Assembly: GCF_002879645.1 (NCBI RefSeq)
Contig: NZ_PNRE01000038.1
Span: 1 to 64,000 of the forward strand
Direction of reading: 5' to 3'
Length of the DNA stretch: 64,000 bases
From: Halomonas heilongjiangensis
Lineage (GTDB): Bacteria; Pseudomonadota; Gammaproteobacteria; Pseudomonadales; Halomonadaceae
The position numbers were made by a program, and so were the translations under genes. Below are positions 43,703 through 52,505 of this stretch, piece after piece. Each line of letters starts with the position of its first letter. Within the stretch, counting starts at the first letter, position 1. The notes under the pieces are model-generated. The model did not search any database, was not told the DNA's origin, and worked only from the letters and a program-made list of their open reading frames with translations.

Positions 43703-44089
43703 GCCACCGCCCCCTCGCTCCTCTACGGAAATTCACTACAGGAAAGCCCCCCCGCGGTGCGCCCCTGTAGTCGAACTACAACGCCCCCTACCCCCAAGTG
43801 CCAATTGCTGTGGCCCGTCACAAGGCGCCATAGTGGAGGCCATGGCGAGGGTAAAACGACCGTTCATCGACCGGCTCGCAGTACCGGCGACGCAACGACC
43901 CGCCTCTCGCCCAGGGTTCGACCAAGGCCGTAGAGACAACCCTTGGCAACTGGCCGAACCTGATGAGACTTCGCAGGTGCAGCATAAGGCATTGCCGAGT
44001 GATGCAGCCGGCGATACCGACGGCCACGACATCAGCCGTGCCACGGCGTCGCCACCCAGAGATTCATTCCAGACCAAAAGGATGGCCCC
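43703..44089. promoter_or_regulatory. long leader and control region of aceA (no gene)
   Basis: This 387-base gap holds no convincing open frame. It contains the TGTAGT-N3-ACTACA palindrome (43766-43780), an extra ACTACA half site at 43735-43740, and a repeated CTACAGG/CCTGTAG pair (43738-43744 and 43764-43770) that could form a loop. No -35/-10 could be set by eye. The length suggests a regulated promoter and a leader transcript. Confidence 0.5.
43766..43780. promoter_or_regulatory. TGTAGT-N3-ACTACA operator-like palindrome upstream of aceA
   Basis: A perfect inverted repeat, TGTAGT CGA ACTACA, lies about 310 bases before the aceA start. It resembles the site recognised by the RpiR-family regulator RccR in Pseudomonas, which controls glyoxylate-shunt genes (from memory). 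The regulator is not in this window. Confidence 0.45.
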
Positions 44090-45685
44090 ATGTCATACAG
44101 AGACGATATCAAGGCACTGGCTCAACTGCGCGAAGCCCAGCAGGGCAAGTGGGCGAGCATCAACCCCGAGCACGCCGCCCGCATGCGGGCCCAGAACCGT
44201 TTCCAGACCGGTCTCGACATCGCCCGCTACACCGCGAAGATCATGCGCGAGGACATGGCCGCCTACGACGCCGACAGCTCCCAGTACACCCAGTCGCTGG
44301 GCTGCTGGCACGGCTTCATCGGTCAGCAGAAGCTGATCTCCATCAAGAAGCACTTCGGTACCACCAAGCGTTCCTACCTCTACCTCTCCGGCTGGATGGT
44401 CGCCGCCCTGCGCTCGGAGTTCGGCCCGCTGCCCGACCAGTCCATGCACGAGAAGACCTCGGTGCCGGCCCTGATCGAGGAGCTCTACACCTTCCTGCGC
44501 CAGGCCGATGCCTGGGAACTCAACCACCTGTTCCGCGACCTGGAAGCGGCTCAGGAGGCCGGTGACAGCGCCAGGGCGGCCGAGCTGGAGGCCAGCATCG
44601 ACAATCACGAGACCCACGTGGTGCCGATCATCGCCGACATCGACGCCGGCTTCGGCAACGCCGAGGCCACCTACCTGCTGGCCAAGAAGATGATCGAGGC
44701 GGGGGCCTGCTGCATCCAGCTCGAGAACCAGGTCTCCGACGAGAAGCAGTGCGGCCACCAGGACGGCAAGGTCACCGTGCCCCACGAAGACTTCATCGCC
44801 AAGATCAACGCCGTGCGCTACGCCTTCCTCGAGCTCGGCGTGGAAGACGGCGTGATCGTCGCCCGCACCGACTCCCTGGGGGCCGGCCTGACCCAGAAGA
44901 TCGCCGTGACCAAGGAGCCGGGTGACCTGGGCGACCAGTACAACAGCTACCTCGATGGCGACGAGATCGAGAGCGCCTCCGACATCGACAACGGCGACGT
45001 GGTGATCAAGCAGAACGGCAAGTTGGTCAAGGTCAAGCGCCTCGCCTCCGGCCTCTATCAGTTCAAGCCGGGTACCGGCGAGGACCGCGTGGTGCTCGAC
45101 TGCATCACCAGCCTGCAGAACGGCGCCGACCTGCTGTGGATCGAGACCGAGAAGCCCCATGTCGGCCAGATCGCCAGCATGGTCAACCGCATCCGCGACG
45201 TGGTGCCCAACGCCAAGCTGGTCTACAACAACTCGCCCTCCTTCAACTGGACGCTCAACTTCCGCCAGCAGGTGTTCGATGCCTGGCAGCAGGAAGGCAA
45301 GGACGTCTCCGCCTACGACCGTGCCGGCCTGATGAGCGCCGACTACGACGACACCGAGCTCGGCCGGCTGGCCGACGAGTGGACCCGCAACTTCCAGCGC
45401 GACGCGGCGCGTGAGGCCGGCATCTTCCACCACCTGATCACCCTGCCGACCTACCACACCGCGGCCCTGTCCACCGACAACCTGGCCAAGGGCTACTTCG
45501 GCGACGAGGGCATGCTGGCCTACGTGGCGGGCGTTCAGCGTCGCGAGATCCGCGAGGGCATCGCCACCGTCAAGCACCAGGACATGGCCGGTTCCAACAT
45601 CGGTGACGACCACAAGGAGTTCTTCCACGGCGAGGCGGCCCTCAAGGCCGGTGGCAAGGACAACACCATGAATCAGTTCGGCTGA
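44090..45685 (+). CDS. aceA: isocitrate lyase AceA (large form)
   Basis: The 531-residue enzyme cleaves isocitrate into succinate and glyoxylate, the first glyoxylate-shunt step. SDEKQCGHQDGK carries the catalytic cysteine, in the form seen in the long isocitrate lyases of Pseudomonas-type bacteria rather than the 434-residue E. coli form. Extra residues (about 240-320) form an inserted domain. LLWIETEKP and YNNSPSFNW are substrate blocks. The start is ATG at 44090. A strong terminator follows. The upstream gap holds a candidate carbon-regulated operator. Confidence 0.96.
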   Translation: MSYRDDIKALAQLREAQQGKWASINPEHAARMRAQNRFQTGLDIARYTAKIMREDMAAYDADSSQYTQSLGCWHGFIGQQKLISIKKHFGTTKRSYLYLSGWMVAALRSEFGPLPDQSMHEKTSVPALIEELYTFLRQADAWELNHLFRDLEAAQEAGDSARAAELEASIDNHETHVVPIIADIDAGFGNAEATYLLAKKMIEAGACCIQLENQVSDEKQCGHQDGKVTVPHEDFIAKINAVRYAFLELGVEDGVIVARTDSLGAGLTQKIAVTKEPGDLGDQYNSYLDGDEIESASDIDNGDVVIKQNGKLVKVKRLASGLYQFKPGTGEDRVVLDCITSLQNGADLLWIETEKPHVGQIASMVNRIRDVVPNAKLVYNNSPSFNWTLNFRQQVFDAWQQEGKDVSAYDRAGLMSADYDDTELGRLADEWTRNFQRDAAREAGIFHHLITLPTYHTAALSTDNLAKGYFGDEGMLAYVAGVQRREIREGIATVKHQDMAGSNIGDDHKEFFHGEAALKAGGKDNTMNQFG

Positions 45686-45720
45686 GCCGACGCGAACGCG
45701 GTAGATCGACTGGAACCCTT

Positions 45721-45745
45721 GGGGAGGCTCGGCCTCCCCTTTTTT
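45721..45745 (+). terminator. terminator after aceA
   Basis: GGGGAGGC (45721-45728), a TCG loop and GCCTCCCC (45732-45739) form a perfect stem followed by TTTTTT (45740-45745). It is the clearest intrinsic terminator in the window. Confidence 0.92.
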
Positions 45746-45952
45746 GTGGTGGCCGGCGTCGGTGCGGTTTTCACACTATTTGCCCAACTCACGCGCTACA
45801 CTGGTGGCACTCGCCCCCCGGGTGGCTGGTCAAAGCAACCAGAGCTGGGTAAACTAATTAACAAACAGCGTTCTGTAACGACAAGATTCCGCGACAGGAT
45901 GTCACCGGGCTGTCATCACGATAGCCCGAATGAATGCCCCAGGAGGTCCCAC

Positions 45953-46420
45953 ATGAAACGTCTTCTTCCCGTTCTCGCCCTCGGCGTCCTGACGCTCGCC
46001 GGCTGTGCCAACACCTCCCCCTATGGCGGTGATGTCTATCGCGGCAGTCAGGCCCAGACCGGCCAGCAGGTCACCTTCGGCACCATCACCGCCCTGCGCC
46101 AGGTACAGATCCAGGCCGACAGCCCCACCGGCAACCTGCTCGGCACCGCCGGCGGCGCCGTGATCGGTGGCCTGCTGGGCAACCAGGTGGGCGGCGGTTC
46201 CGGTCGCCGGCTGGCCACCGCGGCCGGTGCCATCGGTGGCGGCGTGGCCGGCTCGCGCGTCGAGGACGCCACCAACCGGGTTCGCGCCTGGGAGATGGAG
46301 ATCCGCCGCGACGACGGCCAGAACATCGTCGTGGTCCAGAAGGCCGATCGTGACTTCCAGACCGGCCAGCGCGTACGCCTGATCGGCAGCGGCGGCAACC
46401 TGAGCGTGGCCCCCTACTGA
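45953..46420 (+). CDS. slyB: outer-membrane lipoprotein SlyB/Pcp family
   Basis: The 155-residue lipoprotein has the signal MKRLLPVLALGVLTLAGC, with lipobox cysteine C18. A glycine-zipper 2TM domain follows (GTAGGAVIGGLLGNQVGGGSGRRLATAAGAIGGGVAG), which packs against the outer membrane. A soluble C-terminal domain follows. In Salmonella and E. coli, SlyB is tied to PhoPQ and outer-membrane stress. The ATG at 45953 follows AGGAGG; earlier in-frame codons lie over the aceA terminator region. A 14-bp hairpin (46459-46493) lies downstream. Confidence 0.92.
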   Translation: MKRLLPVLALGVLTLAGCANTSPYGGDVYRGSQAQTGQQVTFGTITALRQVQIQADSPTGNLLGTAGGAVIGGLLGNQVGGGSGRRLATAAGAIGGGVAGSRVEDATNRVRAWEMEIRRDDGQNIVVVQKADRDFQTGQRVRLIGSGGNLSVAPY

Positions 46421-46458
46421 TCGCCTCCCGGCGCTCGAGGCACGCCACCCCACACCAA

Positions 46459-46493
46459 CAGAGGGCCCGCGGAAGTCATCCGCGGGCCCTCTG
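46459..46493. terminator. GC-rich hairpin between slyB and the small membrane gene
   Basis: CAGAGGGCCCGCGG (46459-46472) and CCGCGGGCCCTCTG (46480-46493) form a perfect 14-bp stem with a 7-base loop. It lies between convergent genes and could act on either strand. Neither side has a proper T-run. Confidence 0.45.
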
Positions 46494-46530
46494 CCTGGCG
46501 CGAGGGTCGGGGCACCGGGCCCCGCCCTGC

Positions 46531-46812
46531 TTACATATCGACCTTGTTCATGGCCCAGCCGGCCAGCTTCCTGCCAATCAGCACCAGCAGCGCGATGATG
46601 ATCGCGGTCAGCAGCATGTCCACCGGGCGCACCAGGGTGGTGGCACCCAGTACCGCCAGGGCCAGGCTCCATACCAGACGATTGTCGCCATGGGTCTTCA
46701 TTACCGCCGGAAGCAACCTGTCGAGGCCGGGGCTGACGCTGGACTCCCAGCGGCTATAGCAGAGGAACAGGATGGCGGCGAAGGCGATCAGCCAGATCAT
46801 GGCAATGGTCAT
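46531..46812 (-). CDS. small inner-membrane protein
   Basis: The 93-residue protein has three likely membrane helices (about 4-19, 46-60 and 64-80) and no catalytic motif, ending in a short AGWAMNKVDM tail. It is not recognised as a named family. The ATG at 46812 follows GGAGAGA. It lies between slyB (convergent) and slyD (divergent). Membrane localisation is the only supported statement. Confidence 0.7.
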   Translation of the reverse strand: MTIAMIWLIAFAAILFLCYSRWESSVSPGLDRLLPAVMKTHGDNRLVWSLALAVLGATTLVRPVDMLLTAIIIALLVLIGRKLAGWAMNKVDM

Positions 46813-47040
46813 GGGCTCTCTCCGGAAGATGGTGTATGCGGTGGGGAAATGGGTGTCACGCAAGGGTATCCCTGCCCACTGGGGCACGCAACCGTTCGAG
46901 AGTCCTCCCGCCGCCGAACCGGGTGGCGTGAATGTGTCTCAGGATCGACGCGGGCATCCTGAAATTCGCCCATCCCCCTGACAGCCCCCCGACCAGCGCG
47001 TTACCATGTTGGCTACATGCACTCACCGAAAGGTTCATCA

Positions 47041-47523
47041 ATGCAGATTGCGCAAAATTCCGTTGTCGCGTTCCACTACACCCTGACCAACGACGCAGGT
47101 GAAGTGCTGGACAGCTCGGAAGGCCGCGAGCCGCTGACTTACCTCCACGGCGCCGGCAACATCATTCCGGGCCTCGAGAAGGAGCTCGAGGGCCGCGCCG
47201 CCGGCGACAAGCTCACCGCCACCGTGCAGCCCGCGGAAGGTTACGGCGAGCAGCAGCCGCAGCTGGTGCAGGAAGTGCCGCGTGACGCCTTTCAGGGGGT
47301 AGAAAGCGTCGAGCCCGGCATGCAGTTCCAGGCCCAGACCCAGGGCGGCCCGCTGATGGTCACCGTGACCAAGGTGGAAGGCGATACCGTCACCGTCGAC
47401 GGCAACCATCCGCTGGCCGGCCAGATCCTGAACTTCGACGTCGAGATCGCCGAGGTTCGCGAGGCCAGCCAGGAAGAGATCGAGCACGGCCACGTGCATG
47501 GCGCCGGCGGCGTCGAGCACTGA
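47041..47523 (+). CDS. SlyD-type FKBP peptidyl-prolyl isomerase
   Basis: The 160-residue protein is an FKBP-fold prolyl isomerase with an inserted flap (IF) domain of SlyD type: NSVVAFHYTLTNDAGEVLDSSEG, YLHGAGNIIPGLEKELEG and the NHPLAGQILNFDVEI block. A short histidine-containing tail (HGHVHGAGGVEH) may bind metal, but is much shorter than in E. coli SlyD. The start is ATG at 47041 with AAAGG upstream. Function: folding catalyst and chaperone in the cytosol; a role in nickel handling is less likely with the short tail. Confidence 0.9.
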   Translation: MQIAQNSVVAFHYTLTNDAGEVLDSSEGREPLTYLHGAGNIIPGLEKELEGRAAGDKLTATVQPAEGYGEQQPQLVQEVPRDAFQGVESVEPGMQFQAQTQGGPLMVTVTKVEGDTVTVDGNHPLAGQILNFDVEIAEVREASQEEIEHGHVHGAGGVEH

Positions 47524-47599
47524 GATCCGTGCCGGGTTCGATCGCGAAGGGGTAGCCACCGGCTGCCCCTTCGTCGTTTCCGGGTCCCATCGTCCGTAT

Positions 47600-48226
47600 T
47601 CAGGGAGAAGCCGCGAGGGCCCGCAGGGTGTGATACCCGCCCCAGAGCCGGGTGGCGGTGGTGACCAGGCAGGCCGCGGCGAACAGTATCGCCAGCAGCG
47701 CGAAATGCGCGGGCCAGAGGCAGAACGCCACGAAGGCGAGGATCGTCTCGGTCCCCTCGGTCAGGCCATGCAGGTAGTAGAAGGCCTTCTGCCGGAAACG
47801 GGGCCGCGTGAGGCCATGACGGGTGGCCATGATGGCGAAGGCCAGAAACGAGGTGCCGGTACCAATGAAGGCGAACAGCAGGAAGGCCGCCGCCAGGGCA
47901 TTGGCCGCCGGGTCGGCCAGCGCGAAGCCGAGCACCACGGCAGCATAGAAGACGAAGTCCAGGCCGATATCGAGGAACCCCCCGGCATCGCTGGATCGCC
48001 CCGCCAGCCTGGCCAGGGCGCCGTCGAGGCCGTCGCCCAGCCGATTGATCAGGATGACCGCCAGCGCCGGCAGATACCACTCCAGCGCCAGCAGCGGCAC
48101 GGCCAGCATCCCGACCACAAAGGCCCCCGCCGTCACCTGGTCGGGGCGCGCCCCTCGGGCCAGCAGCCACCTGGCCAGCCAGGTCAGCGGCGCCTGGGTC
48201 AACGGCATCGTCCAGCGATCCAGCAT
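47600..48226 (-). CDS. CDP-alcohol phosphatidyltransferase-like membrane enzyme
   Basis: The 208-residue multi-helix protein carries the CDP-alcohol phosphotransferase signature: D68-G69-x2-A-R, then G82-x3-D86-x3-D90 (matching DGx2ARx8Gx3Dx3D). It should move a phosphoalcohol from a CDP-linked donor at the membrane. It starts 1 base after the stop of the upstream fusion gene, and the AGGGAG site lies in that gene's last codons, so translation is coupled. The product (for example a phosphatidyl-inositol or glycerol-type lipid) cannot be named. Confidence 0.82.
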   Translation of the reverse strand: MLDRWTMPLTQAPLTWLARWLLARGARPDQVTAGAFVVGMLAVPLLALEWYLPALAVILINRLGDGLDGALARLAGRSSDAGGFLDIGLDFVFYAAVVLGFALADPAANALAAAFLLFAFIGTGTSFLAFAIMATRHGLTRPRFRQKAFYYLHGLTEGTETILAFVAFCLWPAHFALLAILFAAACLVTTATRLWGGYHTLRALAASP

Positions 48227-48227
48227 T

Positions 48228-50441
48228 TCAACTCCCTCTCATGCTCTCGTCGACTGTCTTCATTGCCGCCAACCGAGTCGAGCCGCGCCGCCAGGCAAAG
48301 TAGCGCGCCAGCCAGCCCAGCAGCCGTTCCGGCTTGTGGGCGTTCTTCCAGACGCCGGCCGTGGCCTTGACCGCCTCACTGCGGGTCGGATAGGAGTGGA
48401 TGGTCCCCAGCAGCTTGTTGAGCCCGATGCCGTGGGTCATGGCCAGGGTGAACTCGGCCAGCATCTCCCCTGCGCCCTGACCGACGATGGTCGCCCCCAG
48501 GATCTTGTCCTTGCCAGGCACCGTCAGCACCTTGACGAAGCCATCGGTCTCGCCCTCGGCGATGGCCCGGTCCAGCTCGCGCAGATCATAGCGCGTGACC
48601 TCGACTTCGACGCCCCTGTCCCGTGCCTCGCGCTCGCTGAGCCCCACCCGCGCCACTTCCGGGTCGGTGAAGGTCACCGCCGGGAGCGCGCGATAGCTGA
48701 CCCGGAAGCGCTTGAGCTCACCGAACAGGGCATTGACGGTGGCATGCCAGGCCTGATGGGCGCTGGCATGGGTGAGCTGGAAGGGACCCGCCACGTCGCC
48801 GCAGGCCCAGACATTGGGCAGCACGCTCTGCAGGCTCTCGTCCACGGCCAGGGTGCCGTCCCCACGTGTTTCCACGCCGAGCGCCTCGAGTCCCATCCCC
48901 TCGACGTTGGCCTGGCGCCCCACGGCGACCAGCAGGTGCGAGAAGCCCAGCCGCTCGATGACGGCCTCGCCATCGTCGCCCGGGCGCTCGACCTCCAGCG
49001 CATGGCCGCCGTCCACCGGCACCACGCGTCGCGCCCGGGTGGCGAGATGCACCCCGACCCCCTCTCCGCCGAGCCGGGTCTCGACCTCGGCCGCCACGTC
49101 CCGGTCCTCGCGGGGCAGCAGTTGGTCCCCCATCTCCACCAGTGCGACCCGGCTCCCCAGGCGGGCGAAACTCTGCCCCAGCTCGCAACCGATGGGGCCC
49201 CCGCCCAGCACCACCAGCCGTTCGGGCAGGGCCTCGAGCCGCCAGAGATTATCCGAGGTCAGCACCTCGATCGCCTCGAGGCCCGGCAGGTCGGGCACCC
49301 GAGGCCGCGCCCCGCTGGCGATGATCACGTGGCGTGCGGTCAGCACCCGCTCGCCCTGGCCCGTCGAGACCTTCACCCGCCAGGGGTCCTCGAGGCGGGC
49401 GTCGCCGGCCATCACGTCAACGCCCAGCCCTTCGTAGCGCTCACGGCTATCGTGGGGCTCGACCTCGCGGATGGCGCGGTGCACGTGCCCCATCACCGCG
49501 GCAAAGTCGATCTCCGGTTCACCGGCCTGCACGCCGTAGCGCGACGCCCCACGTATCTCGCTGGCGGCACGCGCGGCGTGGATCAGCGCCTTGGACGGCA
49601 CGCAGCCGGTATTGAGGCAGTCGCCGCCCAGGCGGTCGCGCTCCACCAGCGCGACCTTGGCCTTGACGGCGGCGGCGATATAGCTGGCCACCAGCCCCGC
49701 CGATCCGCCGCCGATCACCACGATGTCATGGTCGAAGGCGGTGGGCCGGTCATAGCGCCGCGCCAGCCGACGGCGCTTGGCCACCGCCACACCGGCCCGG
49801 GCCAGCCAGGGGAAGAGCCCGATCAGGACGAAGGAGCCGATCAGCCCCGGGGACAGGATGCCCGAGAGCGACTCGAGATTGCCGAGTTCGCGGCCCGCAT
49901 TCACGTACACCGCCGTGCCGGGCAGCATGCCGACCTGGCTGACCCAGTAGAAGGTCCACAGGCGCATGCGGGTCAGGCCCAGCACCAGGTTGATCACGAA
50001 GAAGGGGAACAGCGGGATCAGCCGCAGGGTGAAGAGATAGAAGGCCCCCTCGCGCGCGATGCCGGCATTGATGCGCTCCAACTGGGGGGCGAAGCGCCGC
50101 TCCAGCGGTGCCCGTACCAGGGTGCGGGCGATCAGGGCCGCCAGGGTCGCGCCCAGGGTGCTGGCGAAGGAGATGATCAGCAAGCCCCAGCCGAAGCCGA
50201 ACAGCGCGCCTCCCAGCAGCGTGAGCAGGGTCGCCCCCGGCAGCGAGACGGCGGCCATGACCACGTAGATCAGGAAGAAGCCGCCGACGACCGTCAGTGG
50301 CTCCGCGGCCAGCCAGTCCCGGAAGCGGGACTGCTCGGCCTGAAGATTCTGCAGGGTCAAGGCCTCGTCGGCCCCGCTGAGAAAATAGGCCGCGACGATC
50401 ATGGCGATCAGGGCCGCGAGCAACAGGCGACGTCGGGTCAC
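48228..50441 (-). CDS. DedA/TVP38-type membrane domain fused to a flavin disulfide reductase
   Basis: The 737-residue fusion begins with a roughly 220-residue membrane part of the SNARE-associated/TVP38 type (LPGATLLTLLGGALFGFGWGLL near 68-89 and FYLFTLRLIPLFPFFVINLVLG). A pyridine nucleotide-disulfide oxidoreductase follows: FAD motif GGGSAG (244-249), redox pair C275/C280 in GGDCLNTGCVPSK, a second dinucleotide motif (VVLGGGPIGCELG) and the dimerisation domain with AVTFTDPEVARVG. Class I mercuric-reductase/lipoamide-dehydrogenase relatives share the CxxxxC. The start is GTG at 50441 with AGGAG upstream. Such a reductase bound to a membrane transporter-like domain suggests redox work at the membrane; the substrate is unknown. 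Confidence 0.9.
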   Translation of the reverse strand: MTRRRLLLAALIAMIVAAYFLSGADEALTLQNLQAEQSRFRDWLAAEPLTVVGGFFLIYVVMAAVSLPGATLLTLLGGALFGFGWGLLIISFASTLGATLAALIARTLVRAPLERRFAPQLERINAGIAREGAFYLFTLRLIPLFPFFVINLVLGLTRMRLWTFYWVSQVGMLPGTAVYVNAGRELGNLESLSGILSPGLIGSFVLIGLFPWLARAGVAVAKRRRLARRYDRPTAFDHDIVVIGGGSAGLVASYIAAAVKAKVALVERDRLGGDCLNTGCVPSKALIHAARAASEIRGASRYGVQAGEPEIDFAAVMGHVHRAIREVEPHDSRERYEGLGVDVMAGDARLEDPWRVKVSTGQGERVLTARHVIIASGARPRVPDLPGLEAIEVLTSDNLWRLEALPERLVVLGGGPIGCELGQSFARLGSRVALVEMGDQLLPREDRDVAAEVETRLGGEGVGVHLATRARRVVPVDGGHALEVERPGDDGEAVIERLGFSHLLVAVGRQANVEGMGLEALGVETRGDGTLAVDESLQSVLPNVWACGDVAGPFQLTHASAHQAWHATVNALFGELKRFRVSYRALPAVTFTDPEVARVGLSEREARDRGVEVEVTRYDLRELDRAIAEGETDGFVKVLTVPGKDKILGATIVGQGAGEMLAEFTLAMTHGIGLNKLLGTIHSYPTRSEAVKATAGVWKNAHKPERLLGWLARYFAWRRGSTRLAAMKTVDESMRGS

Positions 50442-50603
50442 GGGAAGGCTCCTGGTGAGAATGGGCTCGTGGGACGGGTTCGCCCTTGTGTCGCCGCCAC
50501 TCGCACTACCTTACAGCAAGGGTAGAATTCAACAGGGGTTGTACGGAACCCCTGGCGTACGACAACCTCCAATCTACCACCCCCGTCCATCGGAGCCACC
50601 CCC

Positions 50604-51245
50604 ATGCCGGTTCTCACTACTCCCCGCTGGCTCGCCCTGCTCACCCTCCCGCTCGGGCTCGGCCTGACCGGAACGGCCCTCGCCGAAGAGCAGACCGCCA
50701 CCGCCGTCTTTGCCGGCGGCTGCTTCTGGTGTGTCGAGGAAGCCTTCGATCCGGTCGAGGGTGTGCTCTCGACCACCTCCGGCTTCAGCGGCGGCCATGT
50801 GGAGAATCCCACCTACAACCAGGTGGTCGCCGGTGGTACCGGCCATACCGAGGTCGTCGAAGTGGAGTACGATCCCGAAGTGGTCGACTACGAGGCGCTG
50901 CTGCACGTCTTCTGGCGCAACATCGACCCCTTCGCCGTGGACCGCCAGTTCTGCGATGCGGGAGCCTCCTACCGCAGCGCGGTCTTCCCCATGAACGACG
51001 AGGAGCGGGCCCTGGCCGAGGCCAGCCGGGAGGCCCTGGCCGACCGATTCGGTCGCGAGATCGCCACCGAGATCAATGACTTCGAGGCCTTCTACCCGGC
51101 CGAGGAGTATCACCAGGACTACTACCGCAAGAACCCGGTACGCTACCGTTTCTACAAGGCCGCCTGTCGCCGCGAGGAGCGCCTCGACGAGATCTGGGGC
51201 GAAGAGGCGGGAGGCTTAGGCGGCGACCTGTCGCTCGCTCGCTGA
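50604..51245 (+). CDS. msrA: secreted peptide-methionine (S)-S-oxide reductase MsrA
   Basis: The 213-residue enzyme reduces the S epimer of methionine sulfoxide. A signal peptide (residues 8-27, ending TGTALA) indicates export, unlike cytosolic MsrB. The active site is GGCFWC (C40), with TSGFSGG, YNQVVAGGTGHTE and the AEEYHQDYY block (C-terminal substrate and recycling region). The start is ATG at 50604 with GGAG upstream. The last 30 bases overlap tail-to-tail with the convergent MFS gene. Its electron supply in the periplasm is not encoded here. Confidence 0.92.
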   Translation: MPVLTTPRWLALLTLPLGLGLTGTALAEEQTATAVFAGGCFWCVEEAFDPVEGVLSTTSGFSGGHVENPTYNQVVAGGTGHTEVVEVEYDPEVVDYEALLHVFWRNIDPFAVDRQFCDAGASYRSAVFPMNDEERALAEASREALADRFGREIATEINDFEAFYPAEEYHQDYYRKNPVRYRFYKAACRREERLDEIWGEEAGGLGGDLSLAR

Positions 51246-52418
51246 GCGCTCATGCCGCCATAACCAGCCGGCGATGCCCAGCGTCACCGTCAGCACCAGC
51301 CAGGAGCCCAGGGCCACGCCCTCCCAGGCGGCGAACCGCCAGAAGGGCTCCAGCCACAGGCCACCGAGGCTTGCACCGCCGTAGTAGAACACCAGGTAAA
51401 GGGCCGAGGCACTGCCGCGGGCCCGTTCGGCATGGCGCCCCACCCAGCTCGAGGTCATGGAGTGGGCCAGGAAGAAGCCGAAGGCGTTGAGGGTCAGCCC
51501 CAGGACGATCGGCCAGAGCGAGTCGACCAGGGTCACCAGGGTACCGGTCATCAGGATCAGGATGCCGGCCATCATGCAGGCCGGCTGCGACAGCGAGCGG
51601 GCCAGCCGGCCGGAGAGCGTCGACCCCAGGGTGCCGCCCAGGTAGGTGAGAAAGATCAGACCCAGCAGGCTCGCTCCCAGCCCGAAGGGCGCCTCGGCCA
51701 GGCGGAAGGTGATGTAGCTGTACTGGTTGATGAAGATCAGGAAGTTGAGCCCGCCGAGCAGGTAGGCCGACAGCAGCAGCGGATTACGCAGGTGGCCCGC
51801 CAGGTCGGCCAGGGCGCCGCGCAGTTCGAAGGGGCGCGGAGTGAAGGCCCGGGCCTGCGGCAGCAGCTTCCAGAACAGCGCCACGCCTGCCAGCGTCATG
51901 GCGCCCACCACCAGGAAGCTGGCCGGGGCACCACCCACCTCGGCCACGGCCCCGCCGACGACCCGGCCGCTGATGCCCCCCAGGGTGTTGCCGCCGATGT
52001 AGAGGCCCACCGCCGAAAGCAGCGCCGGGCGCTCGAACTCGTCGCCCATCCAGGCGATCGCCACCGCCGGCAGCCCGCCCAGCACGAACCCCTGCAGGGC
52101 CCGCAGCAGCAGCAGGCTCTCGAAGTTCGGTGCCAGCGCCAGGGCCAGCGAGAGCGCCCCCGCCGCCAGCAGCGTCAGGCGCATGATGCCGGCACGGCCG
52201 ATGGCATCCGACAGCGGGCCGAAGACCAGCAGCGAGGCGGCCAGCGCCAGGGTCGCGACCGACATCACCAGGCCCGCCATCAGGGTAGAGATCCCGTAGG
52301 TCGCACGCAGCTCCGGCAGCAGCGGCTGTGGCGCGTAGAGGTTGATGAAGACGAGGAAGGAACCCAGGCACAGGGCCAGGGTGGCGCGCCACCAGGCGCG
52401 GGAATGCACTTCGATCAT
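51216..52418 (-). CDS. MFS transporter, YnfM-like
   Basis: The 400-residue protein has twelve predicted helices and MFS DHA1-type motifs: GPLSDAIGRAGIMRL between TM2 and TM3 and RALQGFVLGGLPAVAIA in TM4. It looks like an efflux permease of the E. coli YnfM type, substrate unknown. The ATG at 52418 follows AGGAGGG; an upstream in-frame extension is unlikely. The gene is divergent from a LysR gene 87 bases away, the classic arrangement for control by that regulator. Its 3' end overlaps msrA by 30 bases. Confidence 0.9.
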   Translation of the reverse strand: MIEVHSRAWWRATLALCLGSFLVFINLYAPQPLLPELRATYGISTLMAGLVMSVATLALAASLLVFGPLSDAIGRAGIMRLTLLAAGALSLALALAPNFESLLLLRALQGFVLGGLPAVAIAWMGDEFERPALLSAVGLYIGGNTLGGISGRVVGGAVAEVGGAPASFLVVGAMTLAGVALFWKLLPQARAFTPRPFELRGALADLAGHLRNPLLLSAYLLGGLNFLIFINQYSYITFRLAEAPFGLGASLLGLIFLTYLGGTLGSTLSGRLARSLSQPACMMAGILILMTGTLVTLVDSLWPIVLGLTLNAFGFFLAHSMTSSWVGRHAERARGSASALYLVFYYGGASLGGLWLEPFWRFAAWEGVALGSWLVLTVTLGIAGWLWRHERSASERQVAA

Positions 52419-52505
52419 GTTGCCCTCCTGCTTGGCAAGGCATGATCGCTCGCGCACAATGATAAGCCAAACAGAATATCAAGATAGGAGCCATCTGATT
52501 ATCTT

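Noticed and set aside
43641..44336. 231-codon open frame across the aceA leader
   Set aside because: It starts inside the GNAT gene and runs into aceA out of frame; no ribosome site or coding character in the gap itself.
48045..50525. 826-codon forward frame antisense to the fusion oxidoreductase
   Set aside because: The reverse strand has two canonical FAD/NAD motifs and a redox CxxxxC; the forward frame is a shadow.
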